Positions 30,975 through 41,033 of a stretch of DNA of 64,000 bases are shown here, one piece after another. Numbering within the stretch: the first letter of the stretch is position 1; each line of letters opens with the position of its first letter. Below the pieces are notes generated by a model that was not told where the DNA came from, made no database searches, and worked only from the letters and a program-made list of their open reading frames with translations. The translations under genes were made by a program, and so were the position numbers. The stretch is taken from assembly GCA_030148335.1 (NCBI GenBank), contig JASBTQ010000022.1:1-64000 (forward strand), in the 5' to 3' direction. Source of the DNA: Allomuricauda sp. (GTDB taxonomy: Bacteria > Bacteroidota > Bacteroidia > Flavobacteriales > Flavobacteriaceae).

Positions 30975-33900
30975 CTAATGCTTTTGAATAAACAATTTTG
31001 TATTCACCTCGTCGAAGGCAATCGCTATGCCCTCATCCAATTTTTCCTCAAAGTTCAGCACTGCGGTAAGCGTCTCCGTCTTGATGTATTCCTCATTACT
31101 GGAAACCGCATTTTCCACAAGGCCGTCCTTCAATATTTTGATGTCGATCTTATCGGTCACCTCAAATCCGGAATCCTTTCGGATGTTCTGGATCCTGTTG
31201 ACCAATTCCCTTGCGATCCCTTCTTTTTTAAGGGCTTCGTCAATGGTTACGTCCAGCGCCACCGTAAGCGGTCCTGAACTGGCCACCAGCCACCCTTCGA
31301 TGTCCTGGGAACTGATCTCTACATCGGCTAACTGTAAATTAACGGTTTTATTTTCCAATTGGAGTGTTAATTCTCCTTCTTGTTCCATTTTTTGGATGTC
31401 GTCCTGCCCCAATTGGTTCACTGCTCCCGCTATGGCCTTCATGTCCTTACCAAATTTCGGGCCCAAAACCTTGAAATTGGGTTTTATCTGTTTTACCAGA
31501 ACGCCCGAGGCATCGTCCAACAATTGGATTTCCTTTACGTTCACCTCGGATTTGATCAATCCGGATACCGCTTCGATGTCCTTTTTCTGTTCTGCGTTCA
31601 AGATCGGGATCATGATCTTTTGCAGGGGTTGGCGTACTTTTATCTTTTCCTTTTGACGGATGGAAAGCACCAAAGACGATATTTTCTGTGCCAACTGCAT
31701 CTTGCGCTCCAATTTTTCATTGACCATGGAGGCGTCGTACTTTGGAAATTCAGCCAAATGCACACTTTCAAAACCTTCCTTGCTGGTGACTGCATCCAAA
31801 TCTTTGTACAATCGGTCCATAAAGAAAGGCGCCACTGGTGCGGAAAGCTTGGCAACGGTCACCAAACAGGTGTAAAGGGTCTGGTACGCAGAAATCTTGT
31901 CCTGCCCATAGTCACCCTTCCAGAAACGTCTTCTGCACAAACGCACATACCAGTTGCTCAGGTTTTCCTGTACAAAATCCGAGATCATCCGTGAAGCCTT
32001 GGTCGCTTCATAATCTTCATAGGCCTCATCCACATTTTGGATCAGGGAATTCAGCTCGGACAAAATCCATTGGTCTATTTCGGGTCTGTCCTTCAACGGG
32101 ATATCCGCTTCAGCATAGCTGAACCCATCAATATTGGCATAGAGTGCCATGAAGGAATAGGTATTGTAGAGTGTTCCGAAGAATTTTCGCTTTACCTCGA
32201 CCACGCCTTCTATATCAAACTTGAGGTTGTCCCAAGGGTTGGCGTTGGAGATCATGTACCAACGGGTGGCATCGGGTCCGTGCTCGGGTAAGACCTCAAA
32301 GGGATCTACCGCATTGCCCAAACGCTTGGACATTTTTTTGCCTTCCTTGTCGAGCACTAATCCGTTGGAGACCACATTTTGATAAGCAATGCCATCGAAC
32401 ACCATGGTGGCAATGGCATGTAGGGTATAGAACCATCCGCGGGTCTGGTCTACTCCTTCGGCGATGAAATTGGCCGGAAAGGCAACCCCATCGTCAATCA
32501 ATTCTTTATTTTCAAAAGGGTAGTGCCATTGGGCATAGGGCATGGAGCCACTATCGAACCAAACATCGATAAGATCCGATTCCCTTTTCATGGGTTGACC
32601 ACTTGGCGATACCAAGGTGATGCCGTCCACGATATTTTTGTGCAGGTCGATCTTGTCGTAATTGTCCTCGCCCATATCGCCCACCACAAAATCGGCAAAC
32701 ACATCTTTTTCCAATACCCCAGCTTCAACGGCCTTGGCCATTTCTGCCTTTAGCTCTTCCACGGAGCCAATGATGAGTTCCTCCTTGCCATCGTCCGTTC
32801 TCCAAATGGGCAACGGAATGCCCCAATATCTTGAGCGGGAAAGGTTCCAATCGTTGGCATTGGCCAACCAGTTGCCAAAACGACCTTCTCCGGTTGCCTT
32901 TGGCTTCCAGTTGATGGTCTGGTTGAGTTCGAACATCCGATCCTTCACATCGGTCACCTTGATGAACCATGAATTTAGCGGATAGTACAAAATGGGTTTA
33001 TCGGTTCGCCAGCAGTTTGGGTAGCTGTGGACATATTTTTCGACCTTGAAAGCCTTGTTCTCTTCCTTTAGTTTGATGGCAATCTCGACATCCACCGATT
33101 TTTCGGGGGCCTGGCCATCGTCATAATATTCGTTTTTGACATATTTCCCTGCCAATTCGCCCATTTCTGGACGGAAACGTCCCTGTAGGTCCACCAAGGG
33201 CACCAAGTTGTCGTTCTCATCTTTTACAAGCATGGGTGGAACCTCTGGGTCGGCCTGTTTGGCCACCAAGGCATCGTCCGCACCAAAGGTGGGTGCCGTG
33301 TGCACGATCCCGGTACCATCTTCCGTGGTCACGAAATCCCCAGCAATGACCCTAAAGGCATTTTCGGGGTTGTCGTTGGGCAACACATATGGAAGAAGCT
33401 GCTCATAGCGGATTCCGACCAAATCTTTTCCCAAACAGCTCTGGCCTACCCAATATGGGATTTTTTTGTCCCCTTCTTTGAAATTGGACAATTCCTCGGC
33501 GGTCTCGACCTTGGCAAACTTCCCTGAAAAATTATAGCTGACCAGGTTTTTGGCCAATATCACTTGGATGGGTTCGAAGGTATATTGGTTGAAGGTTTTC
33601 ACCAATACGTATTCAATTTTTGGCCCAACGGTCAAAGCGGTGTTGGAAGGAAGAGTCCAAGGGGTGGTCGTCCACGCCAAGAAATAGGCCTCCCCCGACC
33701 CCTTCGGGGGAGGGGAAATTTTAAAAGCATCCCACACAGATTTTCCACCATTGGTGGGCAGGAGACTCTTGAACTGTGCCGTTACCGTCGTATCCGTCAC
33801 ATCCTGATAAGTGCCGGGTTGATTCAGCTCGTGAGAACTCAAACCTGTCCCCGCCTTTGGCGAGTACGGCTGTATGGTGTATCCTTTATATAGAAGTCCC

Positions 33901-34406
33901 TTATCGTAGATCTGTTTCAGCAACCACCAGACGGACTCCATGTACTTGGGCTTGTAGGTGATGTAGGGGTCGTCCATATCCACCCAGTAGCCGATCTTTT
34001 CAGTCATTTCGTTCCAAACATCCGTGTAGCGCATCACTGCTTTTTTACAAGCGGCATTGTACTCCTCTACCGATATTTTCTTGCCGATATCCTCCTTGGT
34101 GATGCCGAGTTCCTTCTCCACTCCTATCTCTATGGGCAGTCCATGGGTGTCCCAACCGGCCTTTCGCTTCACCTGAAAGCCCTTCATGGTCTTGTATCTT
34201 GGGAAAATATCCTTGATGGTACGGGCCATCACGTGGTGGATGCCGGGCATGCCATTTGCAGATGGGGGACCTTCATAGAAGACGTAGCTTTCCTTGCCCT
34301 CCCTGGTGGAAACACTTTTTTCAAAAATCTGTTTGTCCTTCCAAAAGTCCAGAACTTCTTCTGATACTTTGGGCAAATCCAATCCCTTATATTCCGCAAA
34401 CTTCAT
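30975..34406 (-). CDS. ileS: Isoleucine--tRNA ligase
   Basis: GPPSANGMPGIHHVMARTIKDIFPRY (HIGH region), DKEGKKMSKRLGN (KMSKS), editing-domain WTTTPWTLPSN. Confidence 0.98.
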   Translation of the reverse strand: MKFAEYKGLDLPKVSEEVLDFWKDKQIFEKSVSTREGKESYVFYEGPPSANGMPGIHHVMARTIKDIFPRYKTMKGFQVKRKAGWDTHGLPIEIGVEKELGITKEDIGKKISVEEYNAACKKAVMRYTDVWNEMTEKIGYWVDMDDPYITYKPKYMESVWWLLKQIYDKGLLYKGYTIQPYSPKAGTGLSSHELNQPGTYQDVTDTTVTAQFKSLLPTNGGKSVWDAFKISPPPKGSGEAYFLAWTTTPWTLPSNTALTVGPKIEYVLVKTFNQYTFEPIQVILAKNLVSYNFSGKFAKVETAEELSNFKEGDKKIPYWVGQSCLGKDLVGIRYEQLLPYVLPNDNPENAFRVIAGDFVTTEDGTGIVHTAPTFGADDALVAKQADPEVPPMLVKDENDNLVPLVDLQGRFRPEMGELAGKYVKNEYYDDGQAPEKSVDVEIAIKLKEENKAFKVEKYVHSYPNCWRTDKPILYYPLNSWFIKVTDVKDRMFELNQTINWKPKATGEGRFGNWLANANDWNLSRSRYWGIPLPIWRTDDGKEELIIGSVEELKAEMAKAVEAGVLEKDVFADFVVGDMGEDNYDKIDLHKNIVDGITLVSPSGQPMKRESDLIDVWFDSGSMPYAQWHYPFENKELIDDGVAFPANFIAEGVDQTRGWFYTLHAIATMVFDGIAYQNVVSNGLVLDKEGKKMSKRLGNAVDPFEVLPEHGPDATRWYMISNANPWDNLKFDIEGVVEVKRKFFGTLYNTYSFMALYANIDGFSYAEADIPLKDRPEIDQWILSELNSLIQNVDEAYEDYEATKASRMISDFVQENLSNWYVRLCRRRFWKGDYGQDKISAYQTLYTCLVTVAKLSAPVAPFFMDRLYKDLDAVTSKEGFESVHLAEFPKYDASMVNEKLERKMQLAQKISSLVLSIRQKEKIKVRQPLQKIMIPILNAEQKKDIEAVSGLIKSEVNVKEIQLLDDASGVLVKQIKPNFKVLGPKFGKDMKAIAGAVNQLGQDDIQKMEQEGELTLQLENKTVNLQLADVEISSQDIEGWLVASSGPLTVALDVTIDEALKKEGIARELVNRIQNIRKDSGFEVTDKIDIKILKDGLVENAVSSNEEYIKTETLTAVLNFEEKLDEGIAIAFDEVNTKLFIQKH
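33689..33713. repeat. GC-rich palindrome inside ileS
   Basis: CCTCCCCCGA-CCCCT-TCGGGGGAGG; encodes ISPPPKGSGEA in the ileS frame. Confidence 0.6.
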
Positions 34407-34589
34407 AAACTGCTACTTCTTCTAGAATTCAAGTTTGCAAAATTATAAATTTAGATGGAATTATGGCCTACCCATCGCCTATTAGAATTTCCTTAATCTG
34501 CTTAATGTAAATATGATATGGGGGCAGTCCCTGTTTCAGGTAAATTTTTGTTATTTTGATTTTACATTAACACTAATCCATTATCTACA

Positions 34590-34871
34590 ATGAAAAAAGT
34601 AATTATCGCCGCAATGGCCCTATCGCTATCCCTTTCGGTAATGACCTCTTGCAAGGATGCGCCCGAAAATGCAAAAGAGGCTTCCGAGGAGGCTGGTGAA
34701 GCCCTTGAAGAAGCTGGCAAAAACCTGAAAGAGGCTGCCAACGATGCCATCGACACGGCAAAAGAAGTGGGCGAGGATGCCAAGGAATTGGGTGAAAAAG
34801 CCATCGACAGTCTTGAAAAGGCTGGCAAAGAGATGAAAGAGGCCACCAAAAAGGCCATTGATAGCATCTAG
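34590..34871 (+). CDS. Small LEA-like/amphipathic-repeat lipoprotein
   Basis: LSVMTSCKDAPENAKEA lipobox, then EEAGEALEEAGKNLKEAANDAIDTAKEVGEDAKELGEKAIDSLEKAGKEMKEATKKAIDSI. Confidence 0.75.
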   Translation: MKKVIIAAMALSLSLSVMTSCKDAPENAKEASEEAGEALEEAGKNLKEAANDAIDTAKEVGEDAKELGEKAIDSLEKAGKEMKEATKKAIDSI

Positions 34872-34913
34872 AAGCCATTTTTAACCTGTTGTACAATATC
34901 AGTTAAGTCGATT

Positions 34914-35023
34914 TTGTCAGTTCGAGTGATTTTTCTCTAGAAAAATTGTATCGAGAACCAAAATCCAAAACCCGAAATAATTCTCGATACAAAATTCCTC
35001 TGGAATTCCACTCGAATTGACAA
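34914..35023. repeat. 110-bp fold-back (inverted repeat) element
   Basis: Arms TTGTCAGTTCGAGTG...ATTGTATCGAGAA and TTCTCGATACAA...CCACTCGAATTGACAA, with mini-hairpins inside each arm. Confidence 0.75.
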
Positions 35024-35065
35024 TTAGCTCAAAAAACAGAAACGAGTTATTTCCATTAGTAAGCC

Positions 35066-35095
35066 AAGGGGCAATTAAATTGCCCCTTTATTTTT
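35066..35095 (+). terminator. Intrinsic terminator
   Basis: AAGGGGCAATTAAATTGCCCCTT followed by TATTTTTTT. Confidence 0.75.
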
Positions 35096-37534
35096 TTAAA
35101 ACACATAACCGACTCCCAAAATTAAATTGGTTCCCGGTGCCACTATCCCCGACGAATAGGTCCGATAACGCTGGTTGGTCATGTTTTCCAAGGCCATGGT
35201 GGCTTTGAGGGCATTGGAAATTTGGTATTGCGACCTGAAATTCAGGGTGTACCACGATGGGGAATAGGGGTTTCCGTTGCGGTCACTGGCATACATGTAA
35301 TCTTTGCTTTGTTCCGAGAGCGTGAGCTCATCGTTGCTGATTTCCCCATTGTAGTTCAGAACTACATCCGCCTTTAGCTTTTGGTTCTGCCAGATCAGGT
35401 GCACGTCACCAAACGTCGGGGCGGCATGTCGGGCAGGCGTGTCCGTGCCGCTATCATCTTCTTCCGTACCTTCCGTGAGGGTGAGGTTGGACAACAGCGA
35501 CCAATGTTCATCAAAGTAGGCTTCCAACCCGAATTCAAACCCATACACATAGGCCTTGGCCGCATTTTGGATGGCCTGCACATTGCTCAGTTCGCCATTA
35601 TATTCGATTTCGCGCTGCCCATTGAAGGTAAAGTCCCTTCGGACCAAAGCGTCCACTAAATAGGTGTAATAGGCAGCCCCTTTGAACACCACCACATCAT
35701 CAAAATTCTTCTTGATGCCCAGTTCCCCATTATAGGCATATTCGGGTTCCAAATCTGGGTTGGGCACCACCACAGAGCCGGGTTCCGAGTCGAAAATCTT
35801 CCCGATATCATCAATGTTGGGGGCCCTAAACCCTGTGGAACCGTTCAAGGTGACCTGAAAATCCGACCATGGGAACCAACTGACCCCTAAACTGCCCGTG
35901 AGTGCCCCGGTCACAATATCGGCCTCTTCAAACGGAAAAGGATAAAAGGTGTCTTCAAACTGGGCATCCACCCAAACTTGGCTGTACCGTATTCCTGACA
36001 GCACGGTGAGGTTGGGCTTCACTTGATATTCTCCATTGATGTACCCGGCAAAAGTCTGCCATGTGGCCCCGTCGGGATATCGGGAGGCGGTCAATTCCCG
36101 CTCATCCGTCTCAATATCTTTCACACTTCCTTCCGAATGGACCTTGTTGAAAATATACTCCGCACCATAAAAGAGGTTCAGGTTGCCCATCTTTTTGTTC
36201 TCAAAGTCCAAGTTCACGGAAATGGCGTCCACCTTTTCCCTTGTGGAATACAGCTCCACATCTCCAAATCCACGATCGTGGCGGCTTTCTTCAAAAAATT
36301 GATAGGCCGTGGTCAACTTGACGCCGTCATAAAACTTGTTCTTCCCCTTTTGGGTGACCTGAAAATTCCCCATGAACCATTTCTGGGGACCGTAGTACCA
36401 TTCTGCAGAGCGAAGCCCCAAACCATCACCGGTGGGGCGGATCAACCTATCATATCTGGAATAATCGGAAGTTTCCGAATAGTACAGTCCTAAATCATAG
36501 TTCCACGAAGTGTTGGGTCTGTAGGCGAACTTCTGTAGAAAATTGAACTGATTGTATCCGGAGGTCACTTGCTTTCTGGGATCTTCATTTTCCACCAAAA
36601 TATCAATGCCGTTCTGCCGCACCACATAATTGTTCCGCAAATAGGAATCGGGGCCATGCTTTCCCATCTTCAGATCATCAAAATCATTGTAGGTGAAACT
36701 GGTGTAGGAGGCCCATTTGCGTTGCCCAAAGTTAACATCCACATGGGCCGTGTTCTCATTGTTCGCCGTGGCGTAACGATAGTTTGCATGACCCGAAAAG
36801 GCAAGACTGTCTGTATATGAAAAACGGGGTTTCTCCGTGTAGAAGTTCATGACCCCCCCAATGGCATCACTACCGTAGATCACAGAGCCCGGTCCGAAGG
36901 TGATCTCGGTCTTTGCTATGGTAAACGGGTCAATGGATATCACATTTTGAAGGTTGCCACCCCTAAAAATGGCATTGTTCATCCGAACGCCATCCACGGA
37001 AAGCAAGAGTCTGTTGGTGGCAAAACCGCGTATCATTGGACTTCCCCCACCCAATTGACTTTTCTGCACAAATACCTTCCCACTGTTCTGCAAAAGATCG
37101 GCAGAGGTTTGGGGCGAGGTAAAGTAAATGTCCCGCGCGCCGAGGGTCTCCACTTTTTGGGGAATCCGTTTTTTCTGCTGCTCCCACTTGGAAACGGACA
37201 TGACCACTTCCTGTAGTTCTTCAGTCTTTGTCTGGAGGTACACCCGATGGCCCCTTCTACCGATCTGCGATTTGGTGGCCGTGTAGGTCTCATAACCGAT
37301 ATGCCGAAAGGTGATTTTCTCATCTTCCCCAAAAATGCCCACATCGGTATTCCCGCGGGAGTCCGTAATAGTTGTTTTGCTCTGGTCCTTGTTGAACAGG
37401 GCCACATTATCCACAGGTATTCCGCTATCGGCATCCCAAACGGTTATCTGTTGGGCATAAAACGTGAAGGAGAAAAGTAAAAAAATGAGGGCCGAGGCTA
37501 ATTTTGGGTTCTGCATTTCAATGGAATACTTCAT
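35096..37534 (-). CDS. TonB-dependent receptor (carboxypeptidase-like N-terminus)
   Basis: KVFVQKSQLGGGSPMIRGFATNRLLLSVDGVRMNNAIFRGGNLQNVISIDPFTI plug; C-terminal NLILGVGYVF. Confidence 0.9.
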   Translation of the reverse strand: MKYSIEMQNPKLASALIFLLFSFTFYAQQITVWDADSGIPVDNVALFNKDQSKTTITDSRGNTDVGIFGEDEKITFRHIGYETYTATKSQIGRRGHRVYLQTKTEELQEVVMSVSKWEQQKKRIPQKVETLGARDIYFTSPQTSADLLQNSGKVFVQKSQLGGGSPMIRGFATNRLLLSVDGVRMNNAIFRGGNLQNVISIDPFTIAKTEITFGPGSVIYGSDAIGGVMNFYTEKPRFSYTDSLAFSGHANYRYATANNENTAHVDVNFGQRKWASYTSFTYNDFDDLKMGKHGPDSYLRNNYVVRQNGIDILVENEDPRKQVTSGYNQFNFLQKFAYRPNTSWNYDLGLYYSETSDYSRYDRLIRPTGDGLGLRSAEWYYGPQKWFMGNFQVTQKGKNKFYDGVKLTTAYQFFEESRHDRGFGDVELYSTREKVDAISVNLDFENKKMGNLNLFYGAEYIFNKVHSEGSVKDIETDERELTASRYPDGATWQTFAGYINGEYQVKPNLTVLSGIRYSQVWVDAQFEDTFYPFPFEEADIVTGALTGSLGVSWFPWSDFQVTLNGSTGFRAPNIDDIGKIFDSEPGSVVVPNPDLEPEYAYNGELGIKKNFDDVVVFKGAAYYTYLVDALVRRDFTFNGQREIEYNGELSNVQAIQNAAKAYVYGFEFGLEAYFDEHWSLLSNLTLTEGTEEDDSGTDTPARHAAPTFGDVHLIWQNQKLKADVVLNYNGEISNDELTLSEQSKDYMYASDRNGNPYSPSWYTLNFRSQYQISNALKATMALENMTNQRYRTYSSGIVAPGTNLILGVGYVF

Positions 37535-38237
37535 TTAATACGGCAAGCGACTTTGGTTCCCTGAATCCGTGCACATGCAACCGGAAATACAGGATCACCG
37601 TTTTCAAAAGTTCCCGCCTTTGGAATTTAGTTAGTTGTACAGTCTGAAGTGCATCAAAATCCATGCCCAAAAATTTCTTAAAACTGATTAGGTTTTCACT
37701 CTGTATCAATGGGTTAAGTGATGGCGTTTTACAAAATTCCCCTTCTTGAAGGTCAAAGAAAGGTGCTTCATCCAAGGAAGTGTCCGGGTAGAAGCCCAGA
37801 TATTTGGTAAGGTTCAATAAAAAGAGGATATGGAAATTGGGTGAAAGGGCATGTTCATCCAACCATTGAAGGGCATGCTCCAAATAGTTGAAGAGTCCTT
37901 GGTCCTGCTCTTGTTCATGGATACTGCTGCCCAACATTTCCGCGAGAAAAAGCACCACGCTATTCTTTAGGATGTCCGTGTGGACGGTGCAGTAAGGTGT
38001 TGCCACCTTCACTTCCCGGATGCCTTCCAAAGTGCCTTTGTTCCTGTGGCTGGCCACAATCTCCAATTGCATCAAGGGAAGAAAATAGGCAGGTTTCAGT
38101 TTCCCTTTTCCCGAAGAAAACACCCCTTTCAATAAATAGGATTTCAAACCATCGGATTCGGTAAATGCCCTGACGATGAGACTGGTGTCTCCATATTTCA
38201 ATGAGGAAAGAACGATTGCCTTTGTGGTGATTTGCAT
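37518..38237 (-). CDS. recO: DNA repair protein RecO
   Basis: MQITTKAIVLSSLKYGDTSLIVRAFTESDGLKSYLLKGV; start reassigned to 38237. Confidence 0.9.
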   Translation of the reverse strand: MQITTKAIVLSSLKYGDTSLIVRAFTESDGLKSYLLKGVFSSGKGKLKPAYFLPLMQLEIVASHRNKGTLEGIREVKVATPYCTVHTDILKNSVVLFLAEMLGSSIHEQEQDQGLFNYLEHALQWLDEHALSPNFHILFLLNLTKYLGFYPDTSLDEAPFFDLQEGEFCKTPSLNPLIQSENLISFKKFLGMDFDALQTVQLTKFQRRELLKTVILYFRLHVHGFREPKSLAVLNEVFH

Positions 38238-38327
38238 GGGCCAAAAAAAAGAAGCAGTTACCAGAAGTGTAAAAATAAGCACTCCTTCCGGTAACTGCCA
38301 ATCAAAAACTGTTTTCGGTCAAGCGGC

Positions 38328-39671
38328 CTAAATGACCCCTTGGGCCAACATGGCATCCGCAACTTTTACGAAACCGGCAATATTGGCTCCTTTTACATAG
38401 TTGCAGTACCCATTGTCCTCTTTTCCGTAGGCAATACAGGCATCGTGGATATCGGACATGATCCCTTTCAATCGCTGGTCCACCTCTTCCCGTGTCCAAC
38501 TGATCCTAAGTGAGTTTTGGGACATTTCCAGACCTGAAGTGGCCACACCCCCTGCATTGGAAGCCTTGCCTGGTGCAAACAAGATCTTGGCATCGTGGAA
38601 TGCATGGATGGCTTCCGGCGTGGAAGGCATATTCGCTCCTTCGGCCACGGCGATACAGCCATTTTTGATCAACACGGCGGCATCGTCGCCGTTCAGCTCG
38701 TTCTGGGTGGCACAGGGCAGTGCAATGTCGCACGCCACTTTCCATGGGGTTTTCCCTTTGTGGAACTCTGCCGAAGGGTACTTGGCAACGTAATCCGAGA
38801 TCCTACCCCTGCGGTTGTTCTTCAAGTCCATCACATAGGCGAGCTTTTCCTCGTTTATTCCGTCCTTGTCATAGATGTAACCGCCCGAATCGGAAAGGGT
38901 CAATACTTTTCCTCCCAATTGAAGGACCTTTTCGGCAGCGTATTGGGCCACGTTCCCAGATCCTGATATCACTACTTTCTTGCCTTCAAAAGATTTTCCT
39001 TGGGTCTTGAGCATGCTATCGGCAAAGTAAACGGTCCCGTATCCGGTCGCTTCGGGACGGATCAGCGATCCTCCCCATGAAAGTCCCTTACCGGTCAACA
39101 CGCCCGTGAACTCGTTGCGTATTTTTTTGTACATCCCAAAAAGGAATCCTATCTCGCGGGCACCCACCCCGATATCTCCAGCGGGAACGTCGGTGTTCGG
39201 GCCAATGTGTCGGCAAAGCTCTGTCATGAAGGCATGGCAAAAGCGCATCACCTCATCGTCCGACTTGCCTTTTGGATCAAAATCGGAACCCCCCTTTCCT
39301 CCGCCCATGGGCAAAGTGGTAAGGCTGTTTTTGAATACTTGTTCAAATGCCAAGAATTTCAGTACGCTGGCATTTACTGTGGGGTGAAACCGGAGTCCTC
39401 CTTTGTAGGGGCCTATGGCCGAGTTCATTTGAATGCGGTATCCGCGGTTCACATGGATTTCCCCTTCGTCATCCACCCATGCCACGCGGAACGAAATCAA
39501 TCGTTCCGGCTCGACCATTCTCAGGAGGATGTTCTTTCCATTATAGATGTCGTGCTTGGCAATATAGGGTATTACCGTTTCCGCCACCTCTTGTACCGCT
39601 TGTATGAATTCAGGTTCATGGCCGTTCCTGGCCTTCACCTCGTCCATAAATGCTTTTATTTTTGCTTCCAT
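38328..39671 (-). CDS. gdhA: NADP-specific glutamate dehydrogenase
   Basis: GPYKGGLRFHPTVNASVLKFLAFEQVFKNSLTTLPMGGGKGGSDFDPKGKSD. Confidence 0.98.
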   Translation of the reverse strand: MEAKIKAFMDEVKARNGHEPEFIQAVQEVAETVIPYIAKHDIYNGKNILLRMVEPERLISFRVAWVDDEGEIHVNRGYRIQMNSAIGPYKGGLRFHPTVNASVLKFLAFEQVFKNSLTTLPMGGGKGGSDFDPKGKSDDEVMRFCHAFMTELCRHIGPNTDVPAGDIGVGAREIGFLFGMYKKIRNEFTGVLTGKGLSWGGSLIRPEATGYGTVYFADSMLKTQGKSFEGKKVVISGSGNVAQYAAEKVLQLGGKVLTLSDSGGYIYDKDGINEEKLAYVMDLKNNRRGRISDYVAKYPSAEFHKGKTPWKVACDIALPCATQNELNGDDAAVLIKNGCIAVAEGANMPSTPEAIHAFHDAKILFAPGKASNAGGVATSGLEMSQNSLRISWTREEVDQRLKGIMSDIHDACIAYGKEDNGYCNYVKGANIAGFVKVADAMLAQGVI

Positions 39672-39796
39672 AAACGGATTAAGATTAATTGTCCCCTCGA
39701 CTTTGCTTGGGGTTATTTTTATTGAATTATGAATTTGAGCGCAAAATTATACTATTTCAATATTTCAAATGCTTGTTTTTTGTAAATTTTTCAAAA

Positions 39797-40948
39797 TCAT
39801 TGTGTAAGGGCTTGTTCCAAATCGGCTATCAGATCCTCCACATCCTCAATGCCGACACTGAGCCTGATCAACGCATCGACCACCCCATTTTTCTCACGTT
39901 CTTCTTTCGGAATACTGGCATGGGTCATGCTGGCGGGATGTCCCGCCAAACTTTCCACTCCTCCCAACGATTCGGCAAGGGTAAATAGTTTCAGGTTTTC
40001 CACAATTCTTATGGCATCGCCATAATTCCCTTTGGGCACAAAGGAAATCATTCCCCCAAAACCCTTCATCTGCGCCTTGGCCACCTTGTGGTTGGGATGT
40101 GTCTCGAAACCCGGCCAATAGACCTTTTCAATCTTCGGATGGGCCACCAGATATTTCGCAATGGCCGCCCCGTTCTCACAATGCCGTTGCATCCGCACAT
40201 GCAGTGTCTTGATCCCGCGGAGGGTCAAAAAACTATCCATGGGGCCACACACAGCACCACTTGCATTTTGGATAAAATACAGTTGATCGGCAAGCGATTT
40301 GTCCTTCACCACTAATCCGCCGACCACTACATCGCTGTGTCCGCCCAAATATTTTGTGGCAGAATGCATCACGATATCGGCTCCCAAATCCAACGGTTGT
40401 TGCAGATAGGGTGTGGCAAAGGTATTGTCAACCGCCAAGAGCAGCCCATGTTTTTTGGCAAGCTCGGACACTGCCTTGATGTCTATAATGTTCATCATGG
40501 GATTGGTGGGGGTCTCCACCCAGACCATTTTGGTGTTCGGGTTGATATGCGCTTCGATTGTCTCCACATTGTCCATCTCCACAAAGTGGAAATGGATCCC
40601 GTATTTTTCGAATATTCTTTTGAAAAGTCGGTAACTGCCCCCATACAGATCACTGGTAGAGATGACCTCATCCCCAGGGGCCAGTAGTTTGATAACGGCA
40701 TCGATGGCGGCAAGTCCACTGGCAAATGCCATTCCGTAGCTTCCATTCTCTATGCTTGCCAGAGCCTGTTCTAAGGCAGTCCTGGTAGGGTTGGCACTTC
40801 TGGAATATTCATACCCCTTATGGCCACCGGGAGTGGATTGGGCATAAGTGGAAGTTTGATAGATGGGGGGCATCACGGCCCCATAGGCCTTATCGGGTTG
40901 TTGCCCTCCATGGATGGTCTTGCTGTTGAACTTTAGGTCTTTTTTCAT
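39797..40948 (-). CDS. Cys/Met metabolism PLP-dependent enzyme (cystathionine gamma-synthase type)
   Basis: PPIYQTSTYAQSTPGGHKGYEYSRSANPTRTALE; HSATKYLGGHSDVVVGG PLP lysine. Confidence 0.95.
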   Translation of the reverse strand: MKKDLKFNSKTIHGGQQPDKAYGAVMPPIYQTSTYAQSTPGGHKGYEYSRSANPTRTALEQALASIENGSYGMAFASGLAAIDAVIKLLAPGDEVISTSDLYGGSYRLFKRIFEKYGIHFHFVEMDNVETIEAHINPNTKMVWVETPTNPMMNIIDIKAVSELAKKHGLLLAVDNTFATPYLQQPLDLGADIVMHSATKYLGGHSDVVVGGLVVKDKSLADQLYFIQNASGAVCGPMDSFLTLRGIKTLHVRMQRHCENGAAIAKYLVAHPKIEKVYWPGFETHPNHKVAKAQMKGFGGMISFVPKGNYGDAIRIVENLKLFTLAESLGGVESLAGHPASMTHASIPKEEREKNGVVDALIRLSVGIEDVEDLIADLEQALTQ

Positions 40949-41033
40949 CCTGTTCCAATCTACTTACAAATGTATCGCTATCTTTCGGAGTATTCAATGA
41001 AGTCTTATTTTTGATGACCCAAAAACCTCTTTT

